A stretch of DNA of 64,000 nt from Platerodrilus igneus (Eukaryota; Arthropoda; Insecta; Coleoptera; Lycidae). The stretch's first letter is position 1, and each line of letters starts with the position of its first letter. Made by a program: the position numbers and the translations under genes. Under the pieces are notes generated by a model that ran no database searches, had not been told where the DNA came from, and worked only from the letters and a program-made list of their open reading frames with translations. Shown in pieces: positions 31,604 through 41,000 of the stretch. The stretch lies in assembly GCA_036346225.1 (NCBI GenBank), contig JARFIW010000500.1, positions 310,001 through 374,000 on the forward strand. The letters run 5' to 3'.

Positions 31604-32427
31604 TCATTTTATTTTTACATCACATAAAAATTTATTTGGAAAAGCAACAATAATTTCATATAAAAACTTAAATTCTAAAGAATGTTGAATAAAGTAGCTG
31701 GTTCTTGATAATTTCGTAAGTGCTTGCATATTTTCCGCAACCAATTTACCTGTAGATATAATACAATCATCGTTGATTGCACCACACTGTTTGGTAAAAG
31801 AGGACGCTATGTTATCTATAAATTGATTATAGATGTAATCAATTGAAGAATCATTAATTGTAAATAAACAATCGTTAACTATGAATGCCATTGAAAATAA
31901 TTTATTAATTGCTTCCTCAGAAAACACGAGCGTAGCACTACCATTATGACTTATTCCAATATATGGAAAGTTGCTGCAGATATCGTAAATGGCATGCAGC
32001 TTTATTCCATAACCAATGGATATTTCTTGATCTCTATATTCAGGTTCCTTTTGTAGAATTAGCATATTACGAAGGAAATGTTCGCTTCTTAAACTTGAAA
32101 TTTCATTCCATTCCTTAACATTAAAACATAGAAAGCTTTGTGGAGCAATAACATTAGATATTTGCACTACTGCATTTAGTTCATACCGCGTTGAAATACC
32201 AACTTCCAGTAATAAACCCAATTCCACATGTAAAATGTTGACCATGTTGATACTAATTCCTCACGATACTTATTAAATGCTGTAGGACGTGTTGATTTTA
32301 GTGATAATTCTGCGTTTGCATCAGCCCATGAAAAATTTGCATTATCATTTTGAATTGCATCGACCGATAAACAATTTGCATTACCACCATTCTTATTCAA
32401 GTTTTTATTAACTGTTGCAGCATACAT
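31604..32427 (-). pseudogene. Unknown right-end Polinton protein
   Basis: ATG 32427 (MYAATVNKNLNKNGGNAN) to stop 31604, about 275 residues with one break near 32240. The N-terminal 50 residues are Asn-rich and polar. The middle has VVQISNVIAPQSFLCFNVKE followed by WNEISSLRSEHFLRNML, the same strand-then-Trp-helix layout as the C-terminus of the 23053-23562 gene. The C-terminal half is helical. No signal peptide, enzyme motif or known family seen. It is transcribed toward the metalloproteinase. Confidence 0.5.
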
Positions 32428-32485
32428 GTTTCTACTTTGAACGCAAAACTCTAACTATTTACGATGGTGGATTTTACCGGTTGAA

Positions 32486-32995
32486 TTATTGACTATAATT
32501 ATTCATCCAATACTTCAGTACAATCGCATTTTCCGCTGCACAACTGAATGATGTGCAATGTCTTGCGTGATATGAACATTTTGAAGTGTTGGGGCAATTC
32601 CACTCCTTTAACTCTTGTAAAGAAGGTGGACACCCCAAAGCTTCAACATTGATGATGTTGAGGTTAGAAAATTCGGACATTACCCATGCCCGTTTTTCTA
32701 ACCCCTTTACATATACATTCGTCGCTTCATTTAATATTGGACTTAATACATGTTGCAAGCATCCATAGGGCAACTCACCACACTCCCACTTAATACCATG
32801 AAAATGTTCTATTAGCCATGCATTTTGACGTTTATGGTCTAGCAATAATTCACCCCATGGATGCGGTGGTTTTAGTATGTAAGTACTTACATCATTTGAT
32901 GATGCCAATAATGGAACAATAGCGACTTCTTTATATATGAACTTATTGTTTACAGTTTTGAACCCTTGAACATCTAACACTATTGAAGTATTCAT
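32486..32995 (-). CDS. Right-end Polinton protein, possible RNase H-fold nuclease relative
   Basis: Intact frame from ATG 32995 to stop 32486, about 169 residues. It opens SIVLDVQGFKTVNNKFIYKE, an acidic residue inside a beta hairpin like the first strands of RNase H-fold exonucleases. It continues with YILKPPHPWGELL, IYVKGLEKRAW-like NVYVKGLEKRAWVMSEF, and ends with a Cys/His group (CPNTSKCSYHARHC) and FSCAAENAIVLKYWM. I have the impression of similar uncharacterised proteins in arthropod genomes, but I cannot name a family. A TATA-like run lies 60-75 bp upstream (33058-33075). A DNA- or RNA-processing role is a guess. Confidence 0.5.
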   Translation of the reverse strand: MNTSIVLDVQGFKTVNNKFIYKEVAIVPLLASSNDVSTYILKPPHPWGELLLDHKRQNAWLIEHFHGIKWECGELPYGCLQHVLSPILNEATNVYVKGLEKRAWVMSEFSNLNIINVEALGCPPSLQELKEWNCPNTSKCSYHARHCTSFSCAAENAIVLKYWMNNYSQ

Positions 32996-33588
32996 TTTGC
33001 AATATTGACGCTGGCTGTTCAATAACAAACAGAAACTAACATCTTAACTCAATGTCTCCATATATATATATATGCTTTGCAACAAGATTCCCCACATAGA
33101 AACGACGTGATTATTTTAAATTTATGCGATTGTATAATTATATACAATCCCATTATATTTAATGTATGCATTAAAACATTCCAATGTGGTTATAAAATTA
33201 TTCACGTTTTGTAGAAAACCATTAAAATTTACATTTTAATCTCATTGCAACTTTGTAACCTTGATGCTAATGAACGCTATTATTAACTTCTATTGTTTGA
33301 GAATGACGCAAAGAAAGAATACCTGATGCTACACCTTGAATTATAAAAGTTAATACATGTAAATTCTTCAAAAATTAGTATGCTAAATACAGTGTTGATG
33401 TTTCATCATGACCAAATAACTACATCAATTGAATATATATCAAACAGGATTCTGAATAGTACACGGTTGATGTGGATATAAAATTATTCATGGTTTTAGC
33501 AATAAAAATTTAAAATATAACCTTGCTTATAAGTTTATAACATTTCTAAGTATATATAATACAGTAAATTTAACCATTAACTAACAAA
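32996..33588. other. Right-end intergenic region with weak repeats
   Basis: Between divergent right-end genes. It contains ATAAAATTATTCA-centred similarities (about 33190 and 33480). GATGCTACACC followed by AAAGTTAAT occurs near 33325 and again near 34040. A TATA-like TATATATAAT at 33551-33560 precedes the spliced gene. No further coding sequence recognised. Confidence 0.4.
33058..33075 (-). promoter_or_regulatory. TATA-like run upstream of the 32486-32995 gene
   Basis: CATATATATATATATG-type sequence on the minus strand about 65-80 bp before ATG 32995. Confidence 0.4.
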
Positions 33589-33940
33589 ATGAAACCAACT
33601 GCAATTATATCCCCAACAAATAGAACTGGGGTGCCGTGGTTCGCAAAAGCCGACAGTGAAGCGTCAAATGCTTAGACTCTTAAACCCGTAAGTAACAAAT
33701 ATTTATTTGTATAAACTAATTTTCAATTTATATTTACTACTGAAAAATTGTTATATAATAAAACTTAGGTTTATTTTTTCTTATTGTTACAGTAATATGC
33801 GATATACGGAGGTGGCAGACCGACATACGCCAGCACAAATGTCACCACCACCACCACAACCACCACAACCATGGTCCCCAGATGATGGCGAAGATTTACT
33901 TACTTTGCTAAATGAATTTATAGAAAGAAGTATTCATTAA
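33589..33940 (+). CDS. Small two-exon gene at the Polinton right end
   Basis: Exon 1 is 33589-33687 (ATG, MKPTAIISPTNRTG). Intron 33688-33792 has GTAAGT at its start and TTATTGTTACAG at its end. Exon 2 is 33793-33940. Joining the exons keeps open the frame RQMLRLLNP into MRYTEVADRHTPAQM. It then runs through a Pro-rich linker (PPPPQPPQPWSP) to an acidic and leucine-rich tail ending at TAA 33938. A single-base frame change in exon 1 near 33630 separates the ATG frame from this one. About 80 residues. A TATA box lies about 30-40 bp upstream. No family recognised. Size, Pro-rich linker and acidic/leucine tail would suit a small regulatory protein; speculation. Confidence 0.5.
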
Positions 33941-34136
33941 ATAAATATTAAAGAAACACATATTTTCTAAATGATATTGGTGCTAAGGAAAGCTATTATT
34001 ATTAAGTTATATAGTTTGAGAGTGATGTTAAAACCTTGATGCTACACCCTGAGTTGTAAAAGTTAATCCATAAGCAAGAAATCCTTGATAATAGCAAGTT
34101 CAGTGTACTTGTATAAATTATTTTGGGATGATGTAA

Positions 34137-35069
34137 CCAAAAGGATATACGACATACCTGCCTTGAAATGTTTTTGCAAACACACACACACCTTATGTTA
34201 ATTAAATACATTATATTAAAAGTCGAATGTCGGCGCGATTTACATATATATTACCAGAGATTTATAATTCCAAACACGTTGTTATATTCGACTGCATGCA
34301 GATTCTTAGTATTTTATCGTGACATTGAAATTGTGAGAAGTGAACGACTTCTTTTTTACAAGATTTTACCTGCAGACGTTTAAAAATTTGACCTCCATCA
34401 TATAACCATAGATTTATAATTCCAAACACGTTGTTATATTCGACTGCATGCAAATTCTTAGTATTTTATCGCGACATTGAAATTGCGAGATGTGAACGAC
34501 TTCTTTTACAAGATTTTACCTGCAAACGTTTAAAATTTGACCTCCATCATATAACATTTCGTATATTTTCTCAATTTTATTTGCTACTTCGTACAAAACG
34601 CAGCTTATGAGGAGAGCTAAAACACTCTTTATCACTTGCACGCGTTTGCCTAATATTAAAAATTCTTCACAGCGGCGTTTTAATTTTTAGCTTAACCTAC
34701 CCCAGAAAAATACGAACCAACACGTGAACTCCATTTTCTACACACACAACATTTTTTAAAATTTAATATTTAATATTTAACGTCGGGAACGCTGCTAAAA
34801 ATTTCCTAAGAAAATATCTCACCCCAGCGCACGCGCACCACCCCACAACAAAATCTAACGACCCCGCCGAACGCACACCCCAAAGACCTAACGACCCCAC
34901 GACGCAACAAATTTACACACAAAGACAATTTTGTTCTCAAAGCGGCGTATACATATCTTGCTGCACGTTTTGTTTCCCAAAGCGGCTTAGCTGTTCATAT
35001 TGTTCTCGAACCGGCGTATACATATCTTGCTGTGGATCTCTGTTGCCAAACCGGCTTAGCTACCCTACT
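34137..35069 (-). repeat. Right terminal inverted repeat of the Polinton
   Basis: 933 bp matching the reverse complement of 16434-17220. It is longer because a 152-bp segment is tandemly duplicated (34259-34410 and 34411-34556) while the left repeat has one copy. The outer ~69-bp subrepeats are present here too. Confidence 0.93.
34259..34556. repeat. Tandem duplication inside the right Polinton TIR
   Basis: Two copies each start GATTTATAATTCCAAACACG and end ACCTCCATCATATAAC, differing at several bases. Frames 34168-34383 and 34262-34453 come from this duplication. Confidence 0.88.
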
Positions 35070-35075
35070 GTTACT
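35070..35075. repeat. Polinton target-site duplication GTTACT, right
   Basis: Matches 16428-16433. Confidence 0.9.
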
Positions 35076-36515
35076 TTGCGACGATGATATTTGAAGTATA
35101 TAGTAAGCATACCTTAATTTAATAATTATTACGTTGGAACAATGAATATAGAAGTGATGTTTTAAAATGCAAATTAAAAAAAATGGAATTTATTAATTAC
35201 AATCAAGTGGGAAAATTCTTCAGTATAACACTATTTAAAAAATTTTATTAAATAATCGAAAGAAAGATTTCCAAAAGAATGTATTTTGGTAACTGCTGTT
35301 CGAAACGAGGATTTTAAATATGTAAAATCTTGTAAGCTGATTTGGACATCAATGGATATATTAAGCACGGTTGGAGAACGTTTCAACCACATGACATATT
35401 TTAAATTGCAATTTCACCGTTACCAAATCAAATATTCAAAGAAAAAAATTTTACACTTCAAGGAACAAAACGAAAACTTATTCCAACAATTAGCATGTAT
35501 AAATTTATAAATTAAAAACTGAGAGCAATTTCACTTCAGTTTCTATCGTGTAATTATCTAAGGATTGGTAAATTGTTTAAAACAGTACATAGCAATAAAT
35601 TTAGTTACCAACTGGTATTATGCTCACCTTAAACATTGCGTTAACTGAATCTGGGGTTAAATTTCTGTTACATAACCTCAAATCATTGTCAAGTTACTTT
35701 TTATGGATGTTCTAATATATCATGTTAACTGAATGTGAAACCGAACGAAATAAAAGCTGTAATTATGATTATCCGATTACATAAGATTACAGTGTTTCCT
35801 GGTAGTAGAACCTAAATTGAAACTGAGCAGCATAGCAACTAGAAGTAGAATAAATTATTCATCATTTCAAGTTCATATATGGAACCGTACATTAACACAT
35901 TCCTTCCCTTGATTAGGCATTTCTTTCTTCTATACGAATGCGTGCCTGAAATGTAATAAACTTCTATATGGATAGATAGATACCTATAGAAGCCACGACA
36001 CCACCCTTCGCATTTCAATTTTTCAGCCTTATTACTGAAAACTTTCTCGGAAGCTGAACTGTTTTATCTTATTCTGTTAAACGCGACTTGTGCTTTTGAT
36101 ATTATTAAAAACGGACAAAAGTATGTGTCAAAACAGACAAATGTAATATGAAAAAATATCAAACTTACATTCGCGCCCTCACTCTTGAATAATTCAGTCG
36201 CTTGGAAACAATGTCATGAAAGTCCATTAAAACAATTTTGAGTTACACCTGAGTTGGTTTGGTTCACGTATTCATAACGCGTTTTGTATCATTTTCTAGT
36301 GGAGTGATATTTATACCACAAGCTGTCCAATATAAGGGTCAACTTATTGACGCAATGTTAACCTCAATTGTACGTAGTTTTAAATAATCAAAATCTTCAG
36401 AATTCTGGCCTCGGAAAGGCTCGTTGTATAAATATAAATTTTATAGTTTCTCATTACTAAGTTAGCTGTTCAATAGGCAATCGAAATGAGTTAAGCAATT
36501 ACATGGTTCCTTTCA
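35076..36515. other. Noncoding right flank
   Basis: AT-rich DNA. Frame 35286-35510 has no recognisable domain and coding potential looks like chance. Confidence 0.4.
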
Positions 36516-36897
36516 TTGGTCCCTTTCCTGTTCGATGGTATTCAAATCCTGAGTTCGCTGCGTTGCAGAATGGTTATTCATCTCCACCACCAGGTGGAAC
36601 GCTAAAACAGACACACGGATGACCGTTCTACATTTGACTTTCAATGCTCCACCCGAAGGTACTACATTGGCCAGGAAACGAATTTTTTTTACCTGGAAAT
36701 TTTGAATTTTACCGAACGCTTGCTGTTCCAAGCAAGGTGACACACACGGGATCTGCATTATACCTCACATCCGAACGAGAGCGTATTTTTGTGAAAAATG
36801 CTCGCATAACATTTTTTCGATCGGTCCGTGTCGAGATTCGAACCCGGGACCTTGGGCTTAGTAGTCTCACGCGAGCCAACTAAGCTACAGAGCCGCC
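36516..36897 (-). repeat. tRNA-derived SINE, copy 2
   Basis: On the minus strand it begins GGCTCTGTAGCTTAGTTGG with an A box (36876-36887), then a good B box GGTTCGAATC (36835-36844) after a CCCGGG. This is an RNA polymerase III promoter of tRNA origin. A body follows with AAAATGTTATGCGAGCATTT and TTGCTTGGAACAGCAAGC-like hairpin sequence, shared with 12822-13090. The 3' end is uncertain; similarity to the other copy stops around 36630, and unshared sequence reaches about 36516. Frames 36513-36964 lie inside it. Confidence 0.75.
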
Positions 36898-37239
36898 GAT
36901 AGATGACTCCGCTTGAATCTTCATATCTTGAACCCCACGTCAATAATCCACTTTCTTGATGCAACGCATGTTCACAACTCCAAATCGCTTAGAAGGTGTT
37001 ACGCTTTTCTTATAAGGTTTAACATTATTGTATTTTATTTAGGTTTAGGGGATTTTTCAAAACTCTGCACTGTGGAAAATTTTCAGACTATTGACATTGA
37101 AATGCAGATGTATGTGAAAACAACACAAAGTTGTGGTTTGCACCGAAAGTAAGGATATTAGCTTAACTATGTGGTCTAAGAATATGCAACGTCGACACTT
37201 CTCACGTCTTGAACGGCGTTGTACCCGTCAATATGCGTT
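36898..37239. other. Noncoding
   Basis: Short AT-rich gap between the SINE and the unknown repeat. Nothing recognised. Confidence 0.35.
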
Positions 37240-37615
37240 AGAGAACTTTAGCCTCTTTTGGAGAGAATAGACATTTTTGTGGGAGCGAAGGTATTGAAAC
37301 AAAGGACTCTGCTACTGACTACCTTCAAGTGTTGCCGTGTGAGTAGTGCTTCGACTTATCGATCGACTGATCCCCACCTTCTGTTCCTATCCCAAATCGT
37401 ACCGGCATGTCGTGAACGAGGGCTATAGTGAGGCAAACACCGGACCAAAAGGAAGGCACAACAAACCCCCATGAATCAAGGAAACCATTGCAATATGAGT
37501 AAAACACCGCGGGTAAGTGATAGTCCTAATAACTAACAACATATTTTGTCGCCTCGGAGAATTTAATATGCGGGTAAGTTGTATGCGTTACTCTCTATTG
37601 TATTTTACTCTAAAT
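37240..37615 (+). repeat. Unknown ~375-bp repeat, copy A
   Basis: Shares with 38630-39010 the segments TGAGTAGTG, GACTGATCCCCA, GAGGCAAACACCGG, AACATATTT and CTATTGTATTTTACT in the same order, with considerable divergence. No coding content is conserved between copies, so the frame 37325-37507 is not supported. Confidence 0.75.
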
Positions 37616-38629
37616 GCGATGGTTTTTAAGGGATAACGTTGTGATGCCCAATAATATGGGGCTCCTGTTATAAATGTGCTGTTTGTAAAAAAGAAAGGTT
37701 TGCTATTTCACACACGTGATAACGTATTTTTTTCTAAAAGTCTTTAAGGTTCGCGTATCTAATATCTATCTGAAAATATTAAACTGTCGTATACTTAAAC
37801 TTAAAAACATTTTAAAATTTGATAAAAAAACATTCCAAAATTTGATAAAAAAACATTCCAAAATTTGATTAAAAACCTTCAATTATCTTCCTAAGTTGTA
37901 TGTTTTAGAAACTTCGTTTTTCGGGTTGGTAGAGTTTAAAATATTAAATATTAAATATGACTGACACACGCGTTAATTTCTTATGCAAACCTAACAATGG
38001 CTTCATTAAAAAATTTCAAAGTATTTTGTCTTAGTAGTGTTTGTGTTAATGTTCAAATAATTATATTTGTTTTGGAAAAAATATTTGATAGTTTGTAGTG
38101 TATTAGTTCTCCGTGATATGTGTTAAATTACCAGAAAACTTAATTTCCGTTTAATTCGCTAATAGCTAAGGTAAGTTTAATTTACTATCGTTTGTTTATC
38201 CCGGTTAAAATGTCGTATATTCTTAAATTTTTATCTCTTTGAAAAACCTTTAAATACAATTTTTGAAAAATCTTAACCTATAAAAATTTACGTAAATACC
38301 GATGTTGAAATAATAAAATTCTGGACTTGTAAAATCATTTAATTATCTGTTTTGCCTTTTACTGGAATTAATCCTTTTATTTAAAACATCTTCAGTTACT
38401 CGTAATAAACAAAAAATTAACGAAAGTTGAATAAATTGCAAAATACGAGATCTAACTTCGTTTATTTTGTTAAATATCTAATATCAAAGTATCCTTAATA
38501 CTTATTTAATAAAGAAATAAATATTCAAGATAACGTATCTATTTTAAAAAACATAAACATGAATCATCTCCGTTTAAAAAATAAGGAATTATGGTTCGTA
38601 AATGCAGTAGCACTGGGTAAATTTGTTAA
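37616..38629. other. Noncoding between the two repeat copies
   Basis: AT-rich. A 22-bp motif of the type ACATTCCAAAATTTGAT is repeated tandemly about three times near 37808-37870. No gene seen. Confidence 0.4.
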
Positions 38630-39010
38630 CTTTAATCTCTTCTGGAGGGGATAGACATTTTCGCGAGAGCCAATGTATCGAAGCAAGGGGGACTCGACTA
38701 CATACTACCTTGAAGTGTTGACGTGTGAGTAGTGTTTCAACGAATCGACAAACTGATCCCCATCTTCCGTTCCTATTCCATATCGTATCGGCACGTTGTC
38801 AACAAGGTCTATAGCGAGGCAAACACCGGGCCAAAAGAAAGCCACAACGAACCCCACCGTGATCCAAGGAAATCATTGCAACAGGGGCAAAATACCGCGA
38901 GTGTGATAGCCCTAATAACTAGCAACATATTTAGTTGCCTCGGGGAATTTAACTCCCGGATAAATTTGAGGTTATATGTGCGTTGCACACTATTGTATTT
39001 TACTGTAAAT
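38630..39010 (+). repeat. Unknown ~375-bp repeat, copy B
   Basis: Counterpart of 37240-37615, same orientation, about 1.4 kb away. Frame 38732-39034 lies in it but is not preserved in copy A. Confidence 0.75.
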
Positions 39011-39567
39011 GGTCTGTGTATATGCCAGTGGTAAAAGTTTTCACTTATTATTGTTGCATTTAATACGGTTTTGAGTTGAAATATGCTATTCGATTCTGTA
39101 TTAATTTAGATATTTATTTTACTATTTTTTATTTTGTCCTTATAAATTTATCGGATTTATACTACGCTAACTTTGCGACTTCTTAGTGATGTTTCGTTTT
39201 CTAAATTTCTTTTTCTTAGTATGATTGAGTGCACGTGATCTTTATATCCATTTATAACTTGTTTGTAAGTTTGGACAATATGTATATTGTTTTCAACACC
39301 TACGCATTTTAGCTGTTGAAGAAATTGAAGGATTCTATGTTTATTACGAGTTTATAACAAAATCTAAGACGCATGTACGCCTTACAACCAAACTTACGGA
39401 AATTTTATAAAAGGAAATTATATATTCATTTAAATTAAAATATCTATTAAAGTTTGTATTAGTTTGTACTGTTAACATTTCTCAAATAAATTCAATTATC
39501 TCGAAAACTAAATGAGATATCGAAAAGTGTATAGCATATTTGTAATCAGGGTAAAAAACTAAACAAG

Positions 39568-39613
<46 letters not shown>

Positions 39614-40991
39614 TTTATTGTATCATTATGGGAATATGGCAACGGACGACGGCGGCGGCGACGACGACGTAGCGATTATATTAACCTAACTTACTTCGTA
39701 AGTTTGGTTGAAATGTTGGCTTTGAATTGTAACGAAAACTCTAATTGCAACAACAACAACAACAGTTTTTGATTTTCAAACTAATTATACGAACCTTTTC
39801 AGGATGCAATTTGCTAAAAGCTCTCCCAACACTCTACCTTTAGCTAATCGCTAACAGTACAATTATAAGCTTCTTAAACTACGACACTATCTTCATCGGG
39901 ACATCATAATTAACTATCCACGCACTAATTATTTGTTTATATTATCACTACAATAATTTATATTAACAGTAAGTAAGTTATATCACATATTTCAAAGCTT
40001 AAAACTAGAACATACTGTAATCAAAGCATCAATCAGAACCGAACTCTAGTATCCACGACAGCAATTTATATACATATTCAAAACGGTTAAACCATTTCAA
40101 AACGTACGAGAAATAATGAAAATAACGTTTCGAATGTACCTATTGTAAATAACTCTTAAATGCAAAACTCATACCTTTCTAGCGAAACCATCTGAAAGAT
40201 GAGGTACCGCTGGGAACAAACTAATAATCTTTTTTGCACAAACACGTCGGTTACATTCCAATATAATTATTCTAGTTAGAGGTAGACCAATCGACGCTAC
40301 AGAATATTATTTTTAAATTAAAGTTCTTTATGTGTATTGGGAACAATGTAGGATAAGATTACATATTCGATATTGTTATGCCTATGTTCCTCTTCATACT
40401 GTTGTTTTAGTTTAGGTTTAACGAGGATGTATTTTCTTATTTTAGTTGATTTTGTATCTGTTATTTATTATGACCAATATAGCTATATTTTACTGCATGT
40501 TGTAACTAGTTTTACTTAGTGAAATATATTCGAGGCAGGAACATTTCGCTGCATGTGCCTGGCTCCTTTATGCGGTTTATAGCATGCAAACATTGCGTAG
40601 ATTATTCCATCTTGTGCTGATGGATTTATGTTATTTGAGCGAGGTGTTTCTTACCACAAATACGCAAATTTTATGTGACCCAGCTACATGTTCAGTTAAA
40701 CGGCGAAACCATAACCATCACAAGTCGAAACTAGGTATTATTCTCACGCCGCACCGTAGTTTCTTGTCCATACAAAGATTCAGTCGATGTCTTTCAGATT
40801 CAGTGGAAATATGGAAACTGTAGCAATGTGTCTTTCCGCAGGCCTTGAATACAAGTGTTTCCACAGGTGACCTTGCAGTGTTGTTTGTTAATCCTGGAAC
40901 CAGAATTTATTCCGGATCCGAATTTTTAAAATTATACGGAGGATTTTATACATGGATGAATTTACCTTGTTTTTAGAGATAAAAAAATGTT
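39011..40991. other. Noncoding with simple repeats
   Basis: Contains an (AT)n run at about 39570-39612, a GACGACGGCGGCGGCGACGA triplet run at about 39644-39672 and a (CAA)n run near 39748-39762. No gene recognised. Confidence 0.5.
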
Positions 40992-41000
40992 GTTGTATAG
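40992..41000. repeat. 9-bp target duplication GTTGTATAG, left of foldback element
   Basis: Identical to 43144-43152. Confidence 0.8.

Larger units (their letters stand above)
16434..35069. mobile_element. Polinton/Maverick (adintovirus-like) element, 18.6 kb
   Basis: Ends are inverted repeats starting AGTAGGGTAG, flanked by GTTACT on both sides. Inside are the hallmark genes: protein-primed DNA polymerase B, chromodomain integrase, FtsK/HerA-type packaging ATPase, adenain-like protease, penton-type minor capsid and double-jelly-roll major capsid proteins, plus parvovirus-type phospholipase A2, a DUF8207-like protein and a metalloproteinase. Gene order is early-type genes at both ends, a minus-strand ATPase-integrase block and a plus-strand morphogenesis block. 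Integration creates a 6-bp duplication; replication is expected to be protein-primed. Most long frames are interrupted by single-base changes, so the copy appears defective unless these are sequence errors. Confidence 0.96.

Noticed and set aside
34168..34453. Frames in the right Polinton TIR
   Set aside because: They lie in noncoding TIR and its tandem duplication; not open in the left TIR.
37325..39034. Frames inside the two ~375-bp repeats
   Set aside because: Not preserved between the two copies and on different strands.
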